The notes below the pieces were generated by a model that saw only the letters and a list, made by a program, of their open reading frames with translations, was not told the origin of the DNA and ran no database searches. Source: Pseudocolwellia agarivorans (GTDB lineage Bacteria > Pseudomonadota > Gammaproteobacteria > Enterobacterales > Alteromonadaceae). From it: a stretch of DNA of 64,000 nucleotides. The first letter of the stretch is position 1. The number at the start of each line of letters is the position of its first letter. Both the position numbers and the translations under genes were made by a program. This document shows positions 57,261-64,000 of the stretch, one piece after another. The stretch lies in the NCBI RefSeq assembly GCF_002000085.1, contig NZ_MUZU01000004.1, forward strand, positions 248,001-312,000, read 5' to 3'.

Positions 57261-57683
57261 ATGAATATTGATTTTCAACTTCACGACATGTTAGCTAAAG
57301 ATTGCATTGAAGTTTATGAATTTCCATTATGTAAAGTGTTACTCATGAATGACAGTCAATATCCGTGGTTTATTTTAGTACCGAAAGTAAATGATGTGTT
57401 AGATATTTATGAGCTTGAATGGGAACAGCAAATTCAGTTTTTAAATGAATCTAGTTTGTTGAGTGAAGTTTTAATGGCAATGTTTAAAGGGACTAAACTT
57501 AATGTTGCTGCAATTGGTAATATCTGCCCTCAATTACATGTTCACCATATTGTTAGATTTAGTGACGATATCGCTTGGCCTAAGCCTGTATGGGGAGCAT
57601 TTCCTGCAATTGCATATGATAACGATGCGCTAGATAAGATAAAACATGAAGTGAAAACTGCTTTATCCAAAGTAGCTGAGTAA
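57261..57683 (+). CDS. HIT-family protein
   Basis: This 140-residue protein has the HIT fold: NVAAIGNICPQLHVHHIVR includes the nucleotide-binding His triad region. The first His of the triad is replaced by Gln (QLHVHH in place of HLHxH), while the central catalytic pair remains. Family members hydrolyse diadenosine polyphosphates or nucleotide conjugates. It is probably co-transcribed with ylqF. Confidence 0.85.
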   Translation: MNIDFQLHDMLAKDCIEVYEFPLCKVLLMNDSQYPWFILVPKVNDVLDIYELEWEQQIQFLNESSLLSEVLMAMFKGTKLNVAAIGNICPQLHVHHIVRFSDDIAWPKPVWGAFPAIAYDNDALDKIKHEVKTALSKVAE

Positions 57684-57734
57684 TCAGTTATTTTTAAATA
57701 AGTAACAGACTGCCCAGCCTATAGTATTTAATCG

Positions 57735-58940
57735 TTATGCGACATTTTTGTTATAAGTTTCAACTTTATATAAGGCTTGTTTTAAGTCAGATATTAAATC
57801 GTTAACATGTTCTAACCCTACTGATATTCGTATTAAACTATCACTTATCCCCGCTGCTTCTCTTTCTTCTGGAGTATAAGGTGAATGAGTCATGGATGCA
57901 GGATGCTGAATTAATGATTCGGCATCTCCTAAGCTAACTGCAATAGAAAATAGCTGCATATGATTAATAAAAAATGCACCGCTGTTAATATTACCTTTTA
58001 ATTCAAACGCAATAACCCCACCAGCCGCTTTCATTTGTTTATCTATAAACTTATAACCTGAATGTGAAGGTAAGCCAGGGTAATAAACTTGAGATATCAT
58101 AGGATGCTTTTCTAAGAACTCAGCAATTAATTGAGCGTTTTTACAATGCCTTTCTATACGAATAGGTAATGTTTTAAGGCCTCTAATAATTAACCAAGCA
58201 TCGTGCGGACTTATCGTTGCTCCTATGTCTTTTAAAACAGTCATTTTGATATTGTTAATCATTTCAAACGAACCACATACAATGCCTGCTACCACATCAC
58301 CATGACCATTTAAGTATTTTGTTGCGCTATGTACTATAAGATCAGCTCCGAATTTAGCTGGTTGTTGTAGTACAGGGGTTAAGAATGTATTGTCGATTAT
58401 AGAGAGTAAGTTGTTATCTTTTGCGATAGCACAAATTTTCTCTAAATCTAAAACGATTAAATTAGGGTTAATGGGCGTTTCTAAAAAGATCAGTTTGGTG
58501 TTTTCTGTTATAGCGGCTTTTATGTTGTTTGGTTCTTCCATATCAACAAAGGTTACGCTAATGCCAAACTTAGTTAGTTGATGATTAATAAGAGCAAAAG
58601 AGCAGCCATATAATGCTTTTGAGGCGATTAGATGATCCCCACATACTAAGTTTGCTAATAAAGCGGCTGAAACAGCTCCCATGCCTGTAGAGGTTGCAGC
58701 AGCATCTTCGGTGCCTTCCATCGCTGCTAATCTCATCTCAAGTTGTCTTGTCGTAGGATTACCTAAACGGGTATAAATATATCCTTCTTCTTCACCAGAG
58801 AAACGATTAGCACCTTGTTCAGCATTCTTAAAAGTAAAAGTAGATGTTTGATATAAAGGCGTTGCTAAAGAACCAAATTGCTCGTCATTAATTCGGCCTG
58901 AATGTATGGCCTGTGTTTCAACATACTTACTGTTATTCAT
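57735..58940 (-). CDS. megL: Methionine gamma-lyase
   Basis: This 401-residue PLP enzyme of the Cys/Met metabolism family cleaves methionine to methanethiol, 2-oxobutyrate and ammonia. PLP lysine is K208 (SATKYLNGHGD). C113 in LYGCSFAL is the cysteine typical of methionine gamma-lyase rather than cystathionine lyases. The start at 58940 has AAGGA 6 nt upstream; the longer frame from 59030 adds 30 unlikely residues. A sigma-54-like promoter lies about 40 bp upstream and a TyrR-like activator is divergent. Confidence 0.85.
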   Translation of the reverse strand: MNNSKYVETQAIHSGRINDEQFGSLATPLYQTSTFTFKNAEQGANRFSGEEEGYIYTRLGNPTTRQLEMRLAAMEGTEDAAATSTGMGAVSAALLANLVCGDHLIASKALYGCSFALINHQLTKFGISVTFVDMEEPNNIKAAITENTKLIFLETPINPNLIVLDLEKICAIAKDNNLLSIIDNTFLTPVLQQPAKFGADLIVHSATKYLNGHGDVVAGIVCGSFEMINNIKMTVLKDIGATISPHDAWLIIRGLKTLPIRIERHCKNAQLIAEFLEKHPMISQVYYPGLPSHSGYKFIDKQMKAAGGVIAFELKGNINSGAFFINHMQLFSIAVSLGDAESLIQHPASMTHSPYTPEEREAAGISDSLIRISVGLEHVNDLISDLKQALYKVETYNKNVA

Positions 58941-58988
58941 TATTTTCCTTATGTTTATATCGTTATTTAGACGTTTATAAATAATGTA

Positions 58989-59006
58989 TAGCAACTTAGT
59001 GACCAT
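58989..59006 (-). promoter_or_regulatory. Candidate sigma-54 promoter of megL
   Basis: On the minus strand TGGTCACTAAGTTGCT keeps the GG and GC dinucleotides at 10-bp spacing and the -12 TTGC. The -24 side is weaker than consensus after TGG. The predicted start near 58980 gives a 40-nt leader. Confidence 0.5.
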
Positions 59007-59066
59007 GTTTTTAATAGCATTATAAAACATATGCTTAAGTGTTTTTATTGAAATACCTTAGTGTTT

Positions 59067-59138
59067 TGTAATGAATTTATTACGTTTTGTAAGGTTTTTT
59101 GTAATAAATTTAATACAAGAGTTATTAGTTAATGTAAT
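59067..59138. promoter_or_regulatory. Three TyrR-box-like sites at 33-bp period
   Basis: TGTAAT starts at 59067, 59100 and 59133. The first two are followed after six bases by ATTACG and AATACA, giving near-palindromic 18-bp sites like TGTAAA-N6-TTTACA of TyrR. The third has only the left half. The 33-bp spacing puts all on one DNA face. Confidence 0.6.
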
Positions 59139-59217
59139 TAAAGGGCTATAGTGGTTTTATGTCATTTTTTTATTACATATTCACCTGATTAAACAAAATT
59201 TTTACACGGTACTGGTA

Positions 59218-60777
59218 ATGCGCATTGAAATTAAATCAAAAAATAGATTAGGTATTAGCCAAGAATTTTTAAAGGTTTTTGCTGCAAATACATGGAATTT
59301 AAATGCAGTAGAGATTGTAGCTGAATATATTTTTGTTGATTTTGAAAGTAACGAAATAACATTGCAGCAAGTCAGCAGAGCCCTTGAGCGTATTACGGGT
59401 TTTATTTATTGCAAAGAAATAGATCTTTTACCTACTGAAAGTAGAGAAAAACATTTAAAAGCATTACTTGACAGATTACCTGATCCCATTATTGATATTG
59501 ATAATAAGGGAATAATTGTCGCAATAAACCAAGCGACGAAATTATTACTTAACAAAAATCCGCCCGTACTGATTGGCAAGTCGATTGATGAATTTGTTGA
59601 TCAAAATATTAATGAACTATTAACTCCTAGCGCAATGTCTTTATCACTCACGTTTTTAAATAAGCCTTATATTGCAGAAGTGACACCTGTTATATCGAAA
59701 AATAAAACTTCAGGTGCTGTAATTACTTTGAAAAATTTAAATAAACTTGGACAGCAAATTTCACTATTACAGTCGCAAACTGAAAATGGAATACATAATA
59801 TTATTGGCCAATCAGTTAAAGTTAAAATGTTAATTGCTCAAACTATTAGATACGCAGAACTTGAGCTTCCTGTGTTTATTAGCGGTGAAACGGGGACGGG
59901 GAAAGAATTAATAGCACGAGCTTTACATGATGAAGGTGGTAAGAGTTCAGCGCCTTTTTTAGCGATAAACTGTGCAGCTTTACCTGAACACCTATTAGAG
60001 AGCGAGTTGTTTGGTTATAGTTCAGGAGCTTTTACCGGAGCACAAAAAGGAGGTAAACCAGGACTGTTTGAAATGGCTAATGGAGGCACAGTATTTTTAG
60101 ATGAAATTGCTGAAATGTCTATTTATTTGCAAGCGAAGCTATTACGTTTTTTACAAGACTTTACCTTTAGACGAATAGGCGGGACAACGGAAATTCATGT
60201 AAACGTTAGAGTGATTAGTGCAACTCATCAACATATTCCTGAATTACTTGATAAAAAGCAGTTTCGAGAAGATCTGTTTTATCGATTAAATGTATTAAGC
60301 CTTACATTGCCTCCTTTACGAGAAAGGTGTGAAGACATTCCTTTATTGGTTGAACATTTTATTTCTCATGCATCAAGAGTAGTAGACAGCCCCAAACCGA
60401 GTATTAATGACAATGCAATGCAACTACTAAAAAGTTATGAATGGTTGGGAAATATAAGAGAGCTACAAAATATTGTATTTAGAGTGGTTGCAAACAACAG
60501 CGGTGGTGCTATTAGCCAAAGTGATGTGAAAAGCGCGTTATCTCAGTTTTCTAGAAATGTAAATTTACACACTAGCAATAAAGGTCTGAATGAAAAAGTC
60601 GTAAACGAGATATCGTCTTATGGTAATTGGGAAGACGAACAAGAAAACTTTGAACGGAATTTACTTATTACTCTTTATCCTGAGTTTTCTACTACGCGTT
60701 TGTTAGCTCAACGATTAGAAGTATCCCATAATAAAATAGCTATTAAGTTAAGAAAATATGGGATATTGAAAAGCTAA
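59218..60777 (+). CDS. TyrR-like sigma-54-dependent transcriptional activator
   Basis: This 519-residue protein has the TyrR domain order. The N-terminal ACT domain (about 1-70; MRIEIKSKNRLGISQEFL) is followed by a PAS domain (about 78-185), an AAA+ domain with Walker A GETGTGKE (223-230), and a C-terminal helix-turn-helix (about 490-516; TTRLLAQRLEVSHNKIA). It keeps GAFTGA at 270-275, the sigma-54 contact that E. coli TyrR lacks. It is divergent from megL and shares a 277-bp region with it. A small-molecule effector, perhaps an amino acid, is inferred from the ACT domain. Confidence 0.88.
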   Translation: MRIEIKSKNRLGISQEFLKVFAANTWNLNAVEIVAEYIFVDFESNEITLQQVSRALERITGFIYCKEIDLLPTESREKHLKALLDRLPDPIIDIDNKGIIVAINQATKLLLNKNPPVLIGKSIDEFVDQNINELLTPSAMSLSLTFLNKPYIAEVTPVISKNKTSGAVITLKNLNKLGQQISLLQSQTENGIHNIIGQSVKVKMLIAQTIRYAELELPVFISGETGTGKELIARALHDEGGKSSAPFLAINCAALPEHLLESELFGYSSGAFTGAQKGGKPGLFEMANGGTVFLDEIAEMSIYLQAKLLRFLQDFTFRRIGGTTEIHVNVRVISATHQHIPELLDKKQFREDLFYRLNVLSLTLPPLRERCEDIPLLVEHFISHASRVVDSPKPSINDNAMQLLKSYEWLGNIRELQNIVFRVVANNSGGAISQSDVKSALSQFSRNVNLHTSNKGLNEKVVNEISSYGNWEDEQENFERNLLITLYPEFSTTRLLAQRLEVSHNKIAIKLRKYGILKS

Positions 60778-60844
60778 TTTATACCTTATGAATAAATTAG
60801 TGATTAATAAGGTGATAATAAATCAAGCTATTGAAGCTGAGTTA

Positions 60845-61642
60845 TTAATGTTCAAGAAGTTTATATAAAATCTGCTTAACTACTTGAGGTTCAAAAGGTT
60901 TGTCACAAAGTGCATTGACGCCATCTTGTTCAATGTTAGCAAGATGAGTATCGTTACTTTCACTGGTTACCATTAAAATAGGTAAGTGTGATTGTTGGCT
61001 TTGCTCACGAACATAACGGGTTAATTCTCTTCCATCTACTTCCGGCATATTATAATCGGTTACTATGAGGTCAAACATACTGTCTTGTAACAAGTTTATT
61101 GCTTGTTGACCATCTACCGCTTCGGTTACTTTCATCATACCTAGGTTGTTTAACACGCGTTTAATGTGATTACGGGCTAAACGACTGTCGTCTACCAGTA
61201 ATACTCTAATTTCGTGAACATCAAAGTGTTCAAGTTCCATTTCGTCTGCAGATAATAAATCAATCGTTGTATTAATAGCTGCTGCGAGGTGATCGTGGGT
61301 AAAAGGCTTAGGAAGTAATGCAATAACACCTGACTGTTTAAATTCTTCTAAATTTTCTCTCTTATGTTCGCTACTTACCAGCATAAAAGCGGTATCAGAA
61401 ATCTTATCGTTTGCTCGAATTTTTTTGAGAAGATCTAAGGCAGTGCCGTCATCAAAATACATTGCACTTGTTATTAGGTCGTAGGAATGGCGTTCAACAA
61501 TGCTTAATGCTTCACTTACACTTTTTGCTGATGATAGTTCTGTTACGCCTTGTTTTTTTAGTTCATTAGTAATTATTTTTCGTTGAGTATCTGATGGCTC
61601 TACTACTAAAATAGAGATGTCACTCGGATTCATTGTTGTCAT
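60845..61642 (-). CDS. Tandem receiver-domain response regulator
   Basis: This 265-residue protein consists of two CheY-like receiver domains and no output domain. The first (about 9-130) has lost the phospho-acceptor: Ala60 stands where Asp is expected (DLITSAMYF). The second (about 145-265) has the full set, with DD151-152, D196 (IVTDYNMP) and the conserved Lys in DKPFEP. So only the second half should be phosphorylated. The start at 61642 has AAGGA 6 nt upstream. It follows yciH by 36 bp. Confidence 0.88.
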   Translation of the reverse strand: MTTMNPSDISILVVEPSDTQRKIITNELKKQGVTELSSAKSVSEALSIVERHSYDLITSAMYFDDGTALDLLKKIRANDKISDTAFMLVSSEHKRENLEEFKQSGVIALLPKPFTHDHLAAAINTTIDLLSADEMELEHFDVHEIRVLLVDDSRLARNHIKRVLNNLGMMKVTEAVDGQQAINLLQDSMFDLIVTDYNMPEVDGRELTRYVREQSQQSHLPILMVTSESNDTHLANIEQDGVNALCDKPFEPQVVKQILYKLLEH

Positions 61643-61678
61643 GTTTTTCCTTTGAATGAACACAATTCATTAGTGCTA

Positions 61679-62005
61679 CTAACCACCAATAAATTTAACC
61701 TTAAAACCATTTTTTTCAAGCACTTGCTTGATAGTATCCCTTTTGTCGCCTTGAACTTCAATAACTTCGCCAACAACACTACCACCCGTACCACAGGTCT
61801 TTTTCAATTTTTTTGCTAGATCTTTTAAAGCAGCAGTATCAAGGCCTAAACCTGAAATAGTAATTACACCTTTTCCTTTACGTCCTTTGGTTTCACGTCT
61901 TACTTTTGCAAAACCATCTGATGGGGTAATTGTATTGCTTTTATCTTGTTCTTTTATTCTTCCGCTATCAGTAGAGTAGACCAAAGTCGAGTTATTGTCG
62001 TTCAT
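61679..62005 (-). CDS. yciH: SUI1/eIF1-like translation factor YciH
   Basis: This 108-residue protein has a disordered N-terminus and a SUI1 domain over about 40-108 (RRETKGRKGKGVITISGLGL, TCGTGGSVVGEVIEVQGDKRD). Bacterial YciH binds the ribosome and can influence initiation fidelity and stress translation. It lies between the etf terminator and the tandem-REC gene and is probably co-transcribed with the latter. Confidence 0.92.
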   Translation of the reverse strand: MNDNNSTLVYSTDSGRIKEQDKSNTITPSDGFAKVRRETKGRKGKGVITISGLGLDTAALKDLAKKLKKTCGTGGSVVGEVIEVQGDKRDTIKQVLEKNGFKVKFIGG

Positions 62006-62030
62006 AAATACCTAGTTATTGATTTTTACA

Positions 62031-62060
62031 TATAAAAAAAGCCACATATTAGTGGCTTTA
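62031..62060 (-). terminator. Terminator of the etfBA operon
   Basis: On the minus strand AAAGCCACTAATATGTGGCTTT forms an 8-bp stem, then a run of Ts (62031-62037). It separates etfA from yciH. Confidence 0.85.
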
Positions 62061-62083
62061 TTATACGGCGAGAATAATAAATT

Positions 62084-63010
62084 TTATAGTTTACTTTCTA
62101 ATTCCGGTAAGGCATCAAATAAGTCAGCAACTAAACCGTAATCTGCTACTTGGAAAATAGGGGCTTCAGGGTCTTTGTTAATAGCAACAATAACTTTAGA
62201 GTCTTTCATGCCCGCTAAATGTTGAATTGCACCAGAAATACCAACAGCTATGTATAAGTTAGGAGCAACAATTTTACCTGTTTGCCCAACTTGCATATCG
62301 TTAGGAACAAAACCCGCATCAACTGCAGCACGAGAAGCACCAATAGCTGCACCTAATTTGTCTGCAATACCTTCAAGTAATGCAAAATTTTCACCATTTT
62401 GCATACCACGACCACCAGAAATAACGATGTTAGCAGCACCTAAATCTGGACGTTCTGATTTAGATATTTCGTCACTAACATGTGATGAAATACCTGCATC
62501 TTGAACTGAATCAATAGTTACTACTTCAGCATTACCGTCAGTAGCAACAGGATCAAAACCTGTAGATCTAACAGTGATGACTTTTTTGCTGTCTAAGCTT
62601 TGCACAGTAGCAATAGCGTTACCAGCGTAGATAGGACGTACAAAGGTATCTGCACTTTCAACAGCAATAATATCTGAAATTTGAGCGACATCTAATAAAG
62701 CAGCAACGCGAGGCATAAAGTTTTTACCTGTTGTTAATGCTGTTGCTAAAATGTAGTCATAATCAGCAGCAAGCTCGGTTACAAGTAAACTAATGTTCTC
62801 TGCTAGTTGGTGTTCATAAGCGGCATTATCCGCAACTAAAACTTTACTTACGCCATTTACTTTTGCTGCTTCAGTTGCAACATCAGCACAATTTGAACCA
62901 GCAACAAGTATATGAATATCGCCATCAATAGCTTGAGCGGCCGCTACAGTTTTTAAAGTGTCTGCTTTTAAGCTTTTGTTATCATGTTCTGCAAATACTA
63001 GAATACTCAT
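62084..63010 (-). CDS. etfA: Electron transfer flavoprotein alpha subunit
   Basis: This 308-residue subunit carries FAD and accepts electrons from acyl-CoA and other dehydrogenases, passing them to ETF-ubiquinone oxidoreductase. The C-terminal FAD domain has [37 protein letters not shown] and [16 protein letters not shown]. It overlaps etfB by 4 bp. Confidence 0.96.
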   Translation of the reverse strand: MSILVFAEHDNKSLKADTLKTVAAAQAIDGDIHILVAGSNCADVATEAAKVNGVSKVLVADNAAYEHQLAENISLLVTELAADYDYILATALTTGKNFMPRVAALLDVAQISDIIAVESADTFVRPIYAGNAIATVQSLDSKKVITVRSTGFDPVATDGNAEVVTIDSVQDAGISSHVSDEISKSERPDLGAANIVISGGRGMQNGENFALLEGIADKLGAAIGASRAAVDAGFVPNDMQVGQTGKIVAPNLYIAVGISGAIQHLAGMKDSKVIVAINKDPEAPIFQVADYGLVADLFDALPELESKL

Positions 63011-63759
63011 GAGATCACCTTCGCTTCATTTTTTAATTTTTCAACTAATTCATCAATACTGCTAACAACAATACCTGCTTGACGCTCTGCTGGTGGAGTT
63101 ACCTTAATAACATTACTGCGAGGAGCTAAGTTAATACCAAAATCAGCAGCAGGCTTAACATCTAAAGGTTTACGCTTAGCTTTCATTATGTCAGGTAATT
63201 TAGCATAGCGAGGTTCATTTAAACGTAGGTCTGTAGTTACAATTGCAGGTAAATTTAATGCAACGGTTTGTAAACCGCTGTCTACTTCACGAGTAACATT
63301 AACTTTATCGCCTTCTACAGCAACGTTTGAAGCAAACGTACCTTGTGGCATACCTGTTAGAGCAGCAAGCATTTGGCCAGTTTGGTTATTGTCGCTATCA
63401 ATAGACTGCTTACCTAAAATAATTAATTGAGGTTGTTCTTCTTCAACAACTTTTTGAAGCAACTTAGCAACATTTATTGACTCTAGTTTTTCTTCAGTAT
63501 CAATCTGTATTGCACGATCAGCACCTAGCGCTAATGCTGTTCTGAGCTGTTCTTGACAAGATTTATTGCCAATAGAAACCACGACAATTTCAGTTGCTGT
63601 TCCAGCCTCTTTAAGACGAACAGCTTCTTCTACTGCGATCTCACAAAAAGGGTTAAGTGACATTTTTACGTTAGCAAGATCAACATCTGAATGGTCTGCT
63701 TTAACGCGAACTTTTACGTTGTAATCAATTACACGTTTTATAGGTACTAATATTTTCAT
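63007..63759 (-). CDS. etfB: Electron transfer flavoprotein beta subunit
   Basis: This 250-residue subunit binds AMP and pairs with EtfA. It begins [19 protein letters not shown] and has the family signature [36 protein letters not shown] (region about 165-200), plus the recognition loop [14 protein letters not shown] at 36-49. It is the first gene of the operon; its end overlaps etfA. Confidence 0.96.
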   Translation of the reverse strand: MKILVPIKRVIDYNVKVRVKADHSDVDLANVKMSLNPFCEIAVEEAVRLKEAGTATEIVVVSIGNKSCQEQLRTALALGADRAIQIDTEEKLESINVAKLLQKVVEEEQPQLIILGKQSIDSDNNQTGQMLAALTGMPQGTFASNVAVEGDKVNVTREVDSGLQTVALNLPAIVTTDLRLNEPRYAKLPDIMKAKRKPLDVKPAADFGINLAPRSNVIKVTPPAERQAGIVVSSIDELVEKLKNEAKVIS

Positions 63760-63881
63760 CGTAGCCTCTGATGGTGCATGTTGTTTGTAATTATTAAGTA
63801 TTTAAATTTTTCTCTGTTTAATCTTAGTTGCTAATACAAAGATTGTGAGAAAAATTAACTGTGTAGAGTAAGCGAAGCTTA

Positions 63882-63910
63882 GCTATATTGTGTAAATCAC
63901 GCAATGTAAA
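63882..63910 (-). promoter_or_regulatory. Candidate promoter of etfBA
   Basis: On the minus strand TTTACA, 17 bp, then TATAGC. It would start transcripts about 115 nt before etfB. Confidence 0.35.
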
Positions 63911-64000
63911 CTAAGCGATAAAAAACTTTCTCAGTAAATATTTCATTACAAGATAGTATTTACATACCATTTATCTATAATTGTTGATATTATCAAACAG

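Noticed and set aside
58941-59030. 30-residue N-terminal extension of methionine gamma-lyase
   Set aside because: It has no counterpart in the family and overlaps the candidate promoter; a good ribosome-binding site precedes 58940.
63760-64000. Fatty-acid regulator (PsrA/FadR) site upstream of etfBA
   Set aside because: No palindrome resembling those operators was found by eye.

Overview
The window is an AT-rich chromosomal segment from a marine gammaproteobacterium. Gene order and protein sequences point to the Alteromonadales, most likely Colwellia or a close relative: a complete mraZ-to-lpxC division cluster, then dciA, an M23 peptidase and secA, the zapD-coaE-pilDCBA-nadC block, ampDE, pdhR-aceEF-lpdA and etfBA. 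No rRNA, tRNA, insertion sequence, prophage or CRISPR array was seen. The genus is inferred from similarity in memory, not from a search.

Layout. 1-262 holds the tail of a probable DHH-family phosphoesterase. 364-3851 (minus) is a glrK-qseG-glrR-type two-component operon. Facing it is a tandem array of five secreted EF-hand genes (4277-6191). 6393-8387 carries small membrane and hypothetical proteins and a TSUP permease. 8496-12364 is a Fur-box-preceded iron(III) ABC transporter (fbpABC). 12675-30669 is the dcw cluster. 30838-35516 holds dciA, the M23 peptidase, secA and mutT. 35550-43849 (minus) runs from yacG, zapD and coaE through the type IV pilus genes to nadC and a retropepsin-like protease. 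43896-45470 is ampDE. 45804-53104 is the pyruvate dehydrogenase operon. 53212-57683 holds an S9 peptidase, a YHS protein, ylqF and a HIT protein. 57735-60777 is methionine gamma-lyase divergent from a TyrR-like sigma-54 activator. 60845-63759 (minus) is a tandem-REC protein, yciH and etfBA.

The regulatory DNA is unusually readable. (i) Between glrK and the EF-hand array lie an exact TGTC-N10-GACA GlrR-type site, a second site with one mismatch, and a good -24/-12 sigma-54 promoter aimed at the array. This suggests that GlrRK drives an expanded family of periplasmic or secreted Ca-binding proteins. The array spacers carry hairpins whose stems co-vary. (ii) Between megL and the TyrR-like activator lie a -24/-12-like promoter for megL and three TGTAAT half-sites exactly 33 bp apart. 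The activator keeps the GAFTGA loop that E. coli TyrR lacks. (iii) The mraZ promoter carries three 10-bp-period GTGGR boxes (MraZ type), an inverted pair further upstream, and a perfect DnaA-box sequence inside the first box. (iv) Perfect Fur and PdhR operators precede fbpA and pdhR.

Functionally, most of the window is ordinary core biology: peptidoglycan precursor synthesis and septation, lipid A, secretion, pili, peptidoglycan recycling, and pyruvate and electron-transfer metabolism. The likely new biology is the GlrR/sigma-54-controlled EF-hand array and the TyrR-like/sigma-54 control of methionine gamma-lyase.
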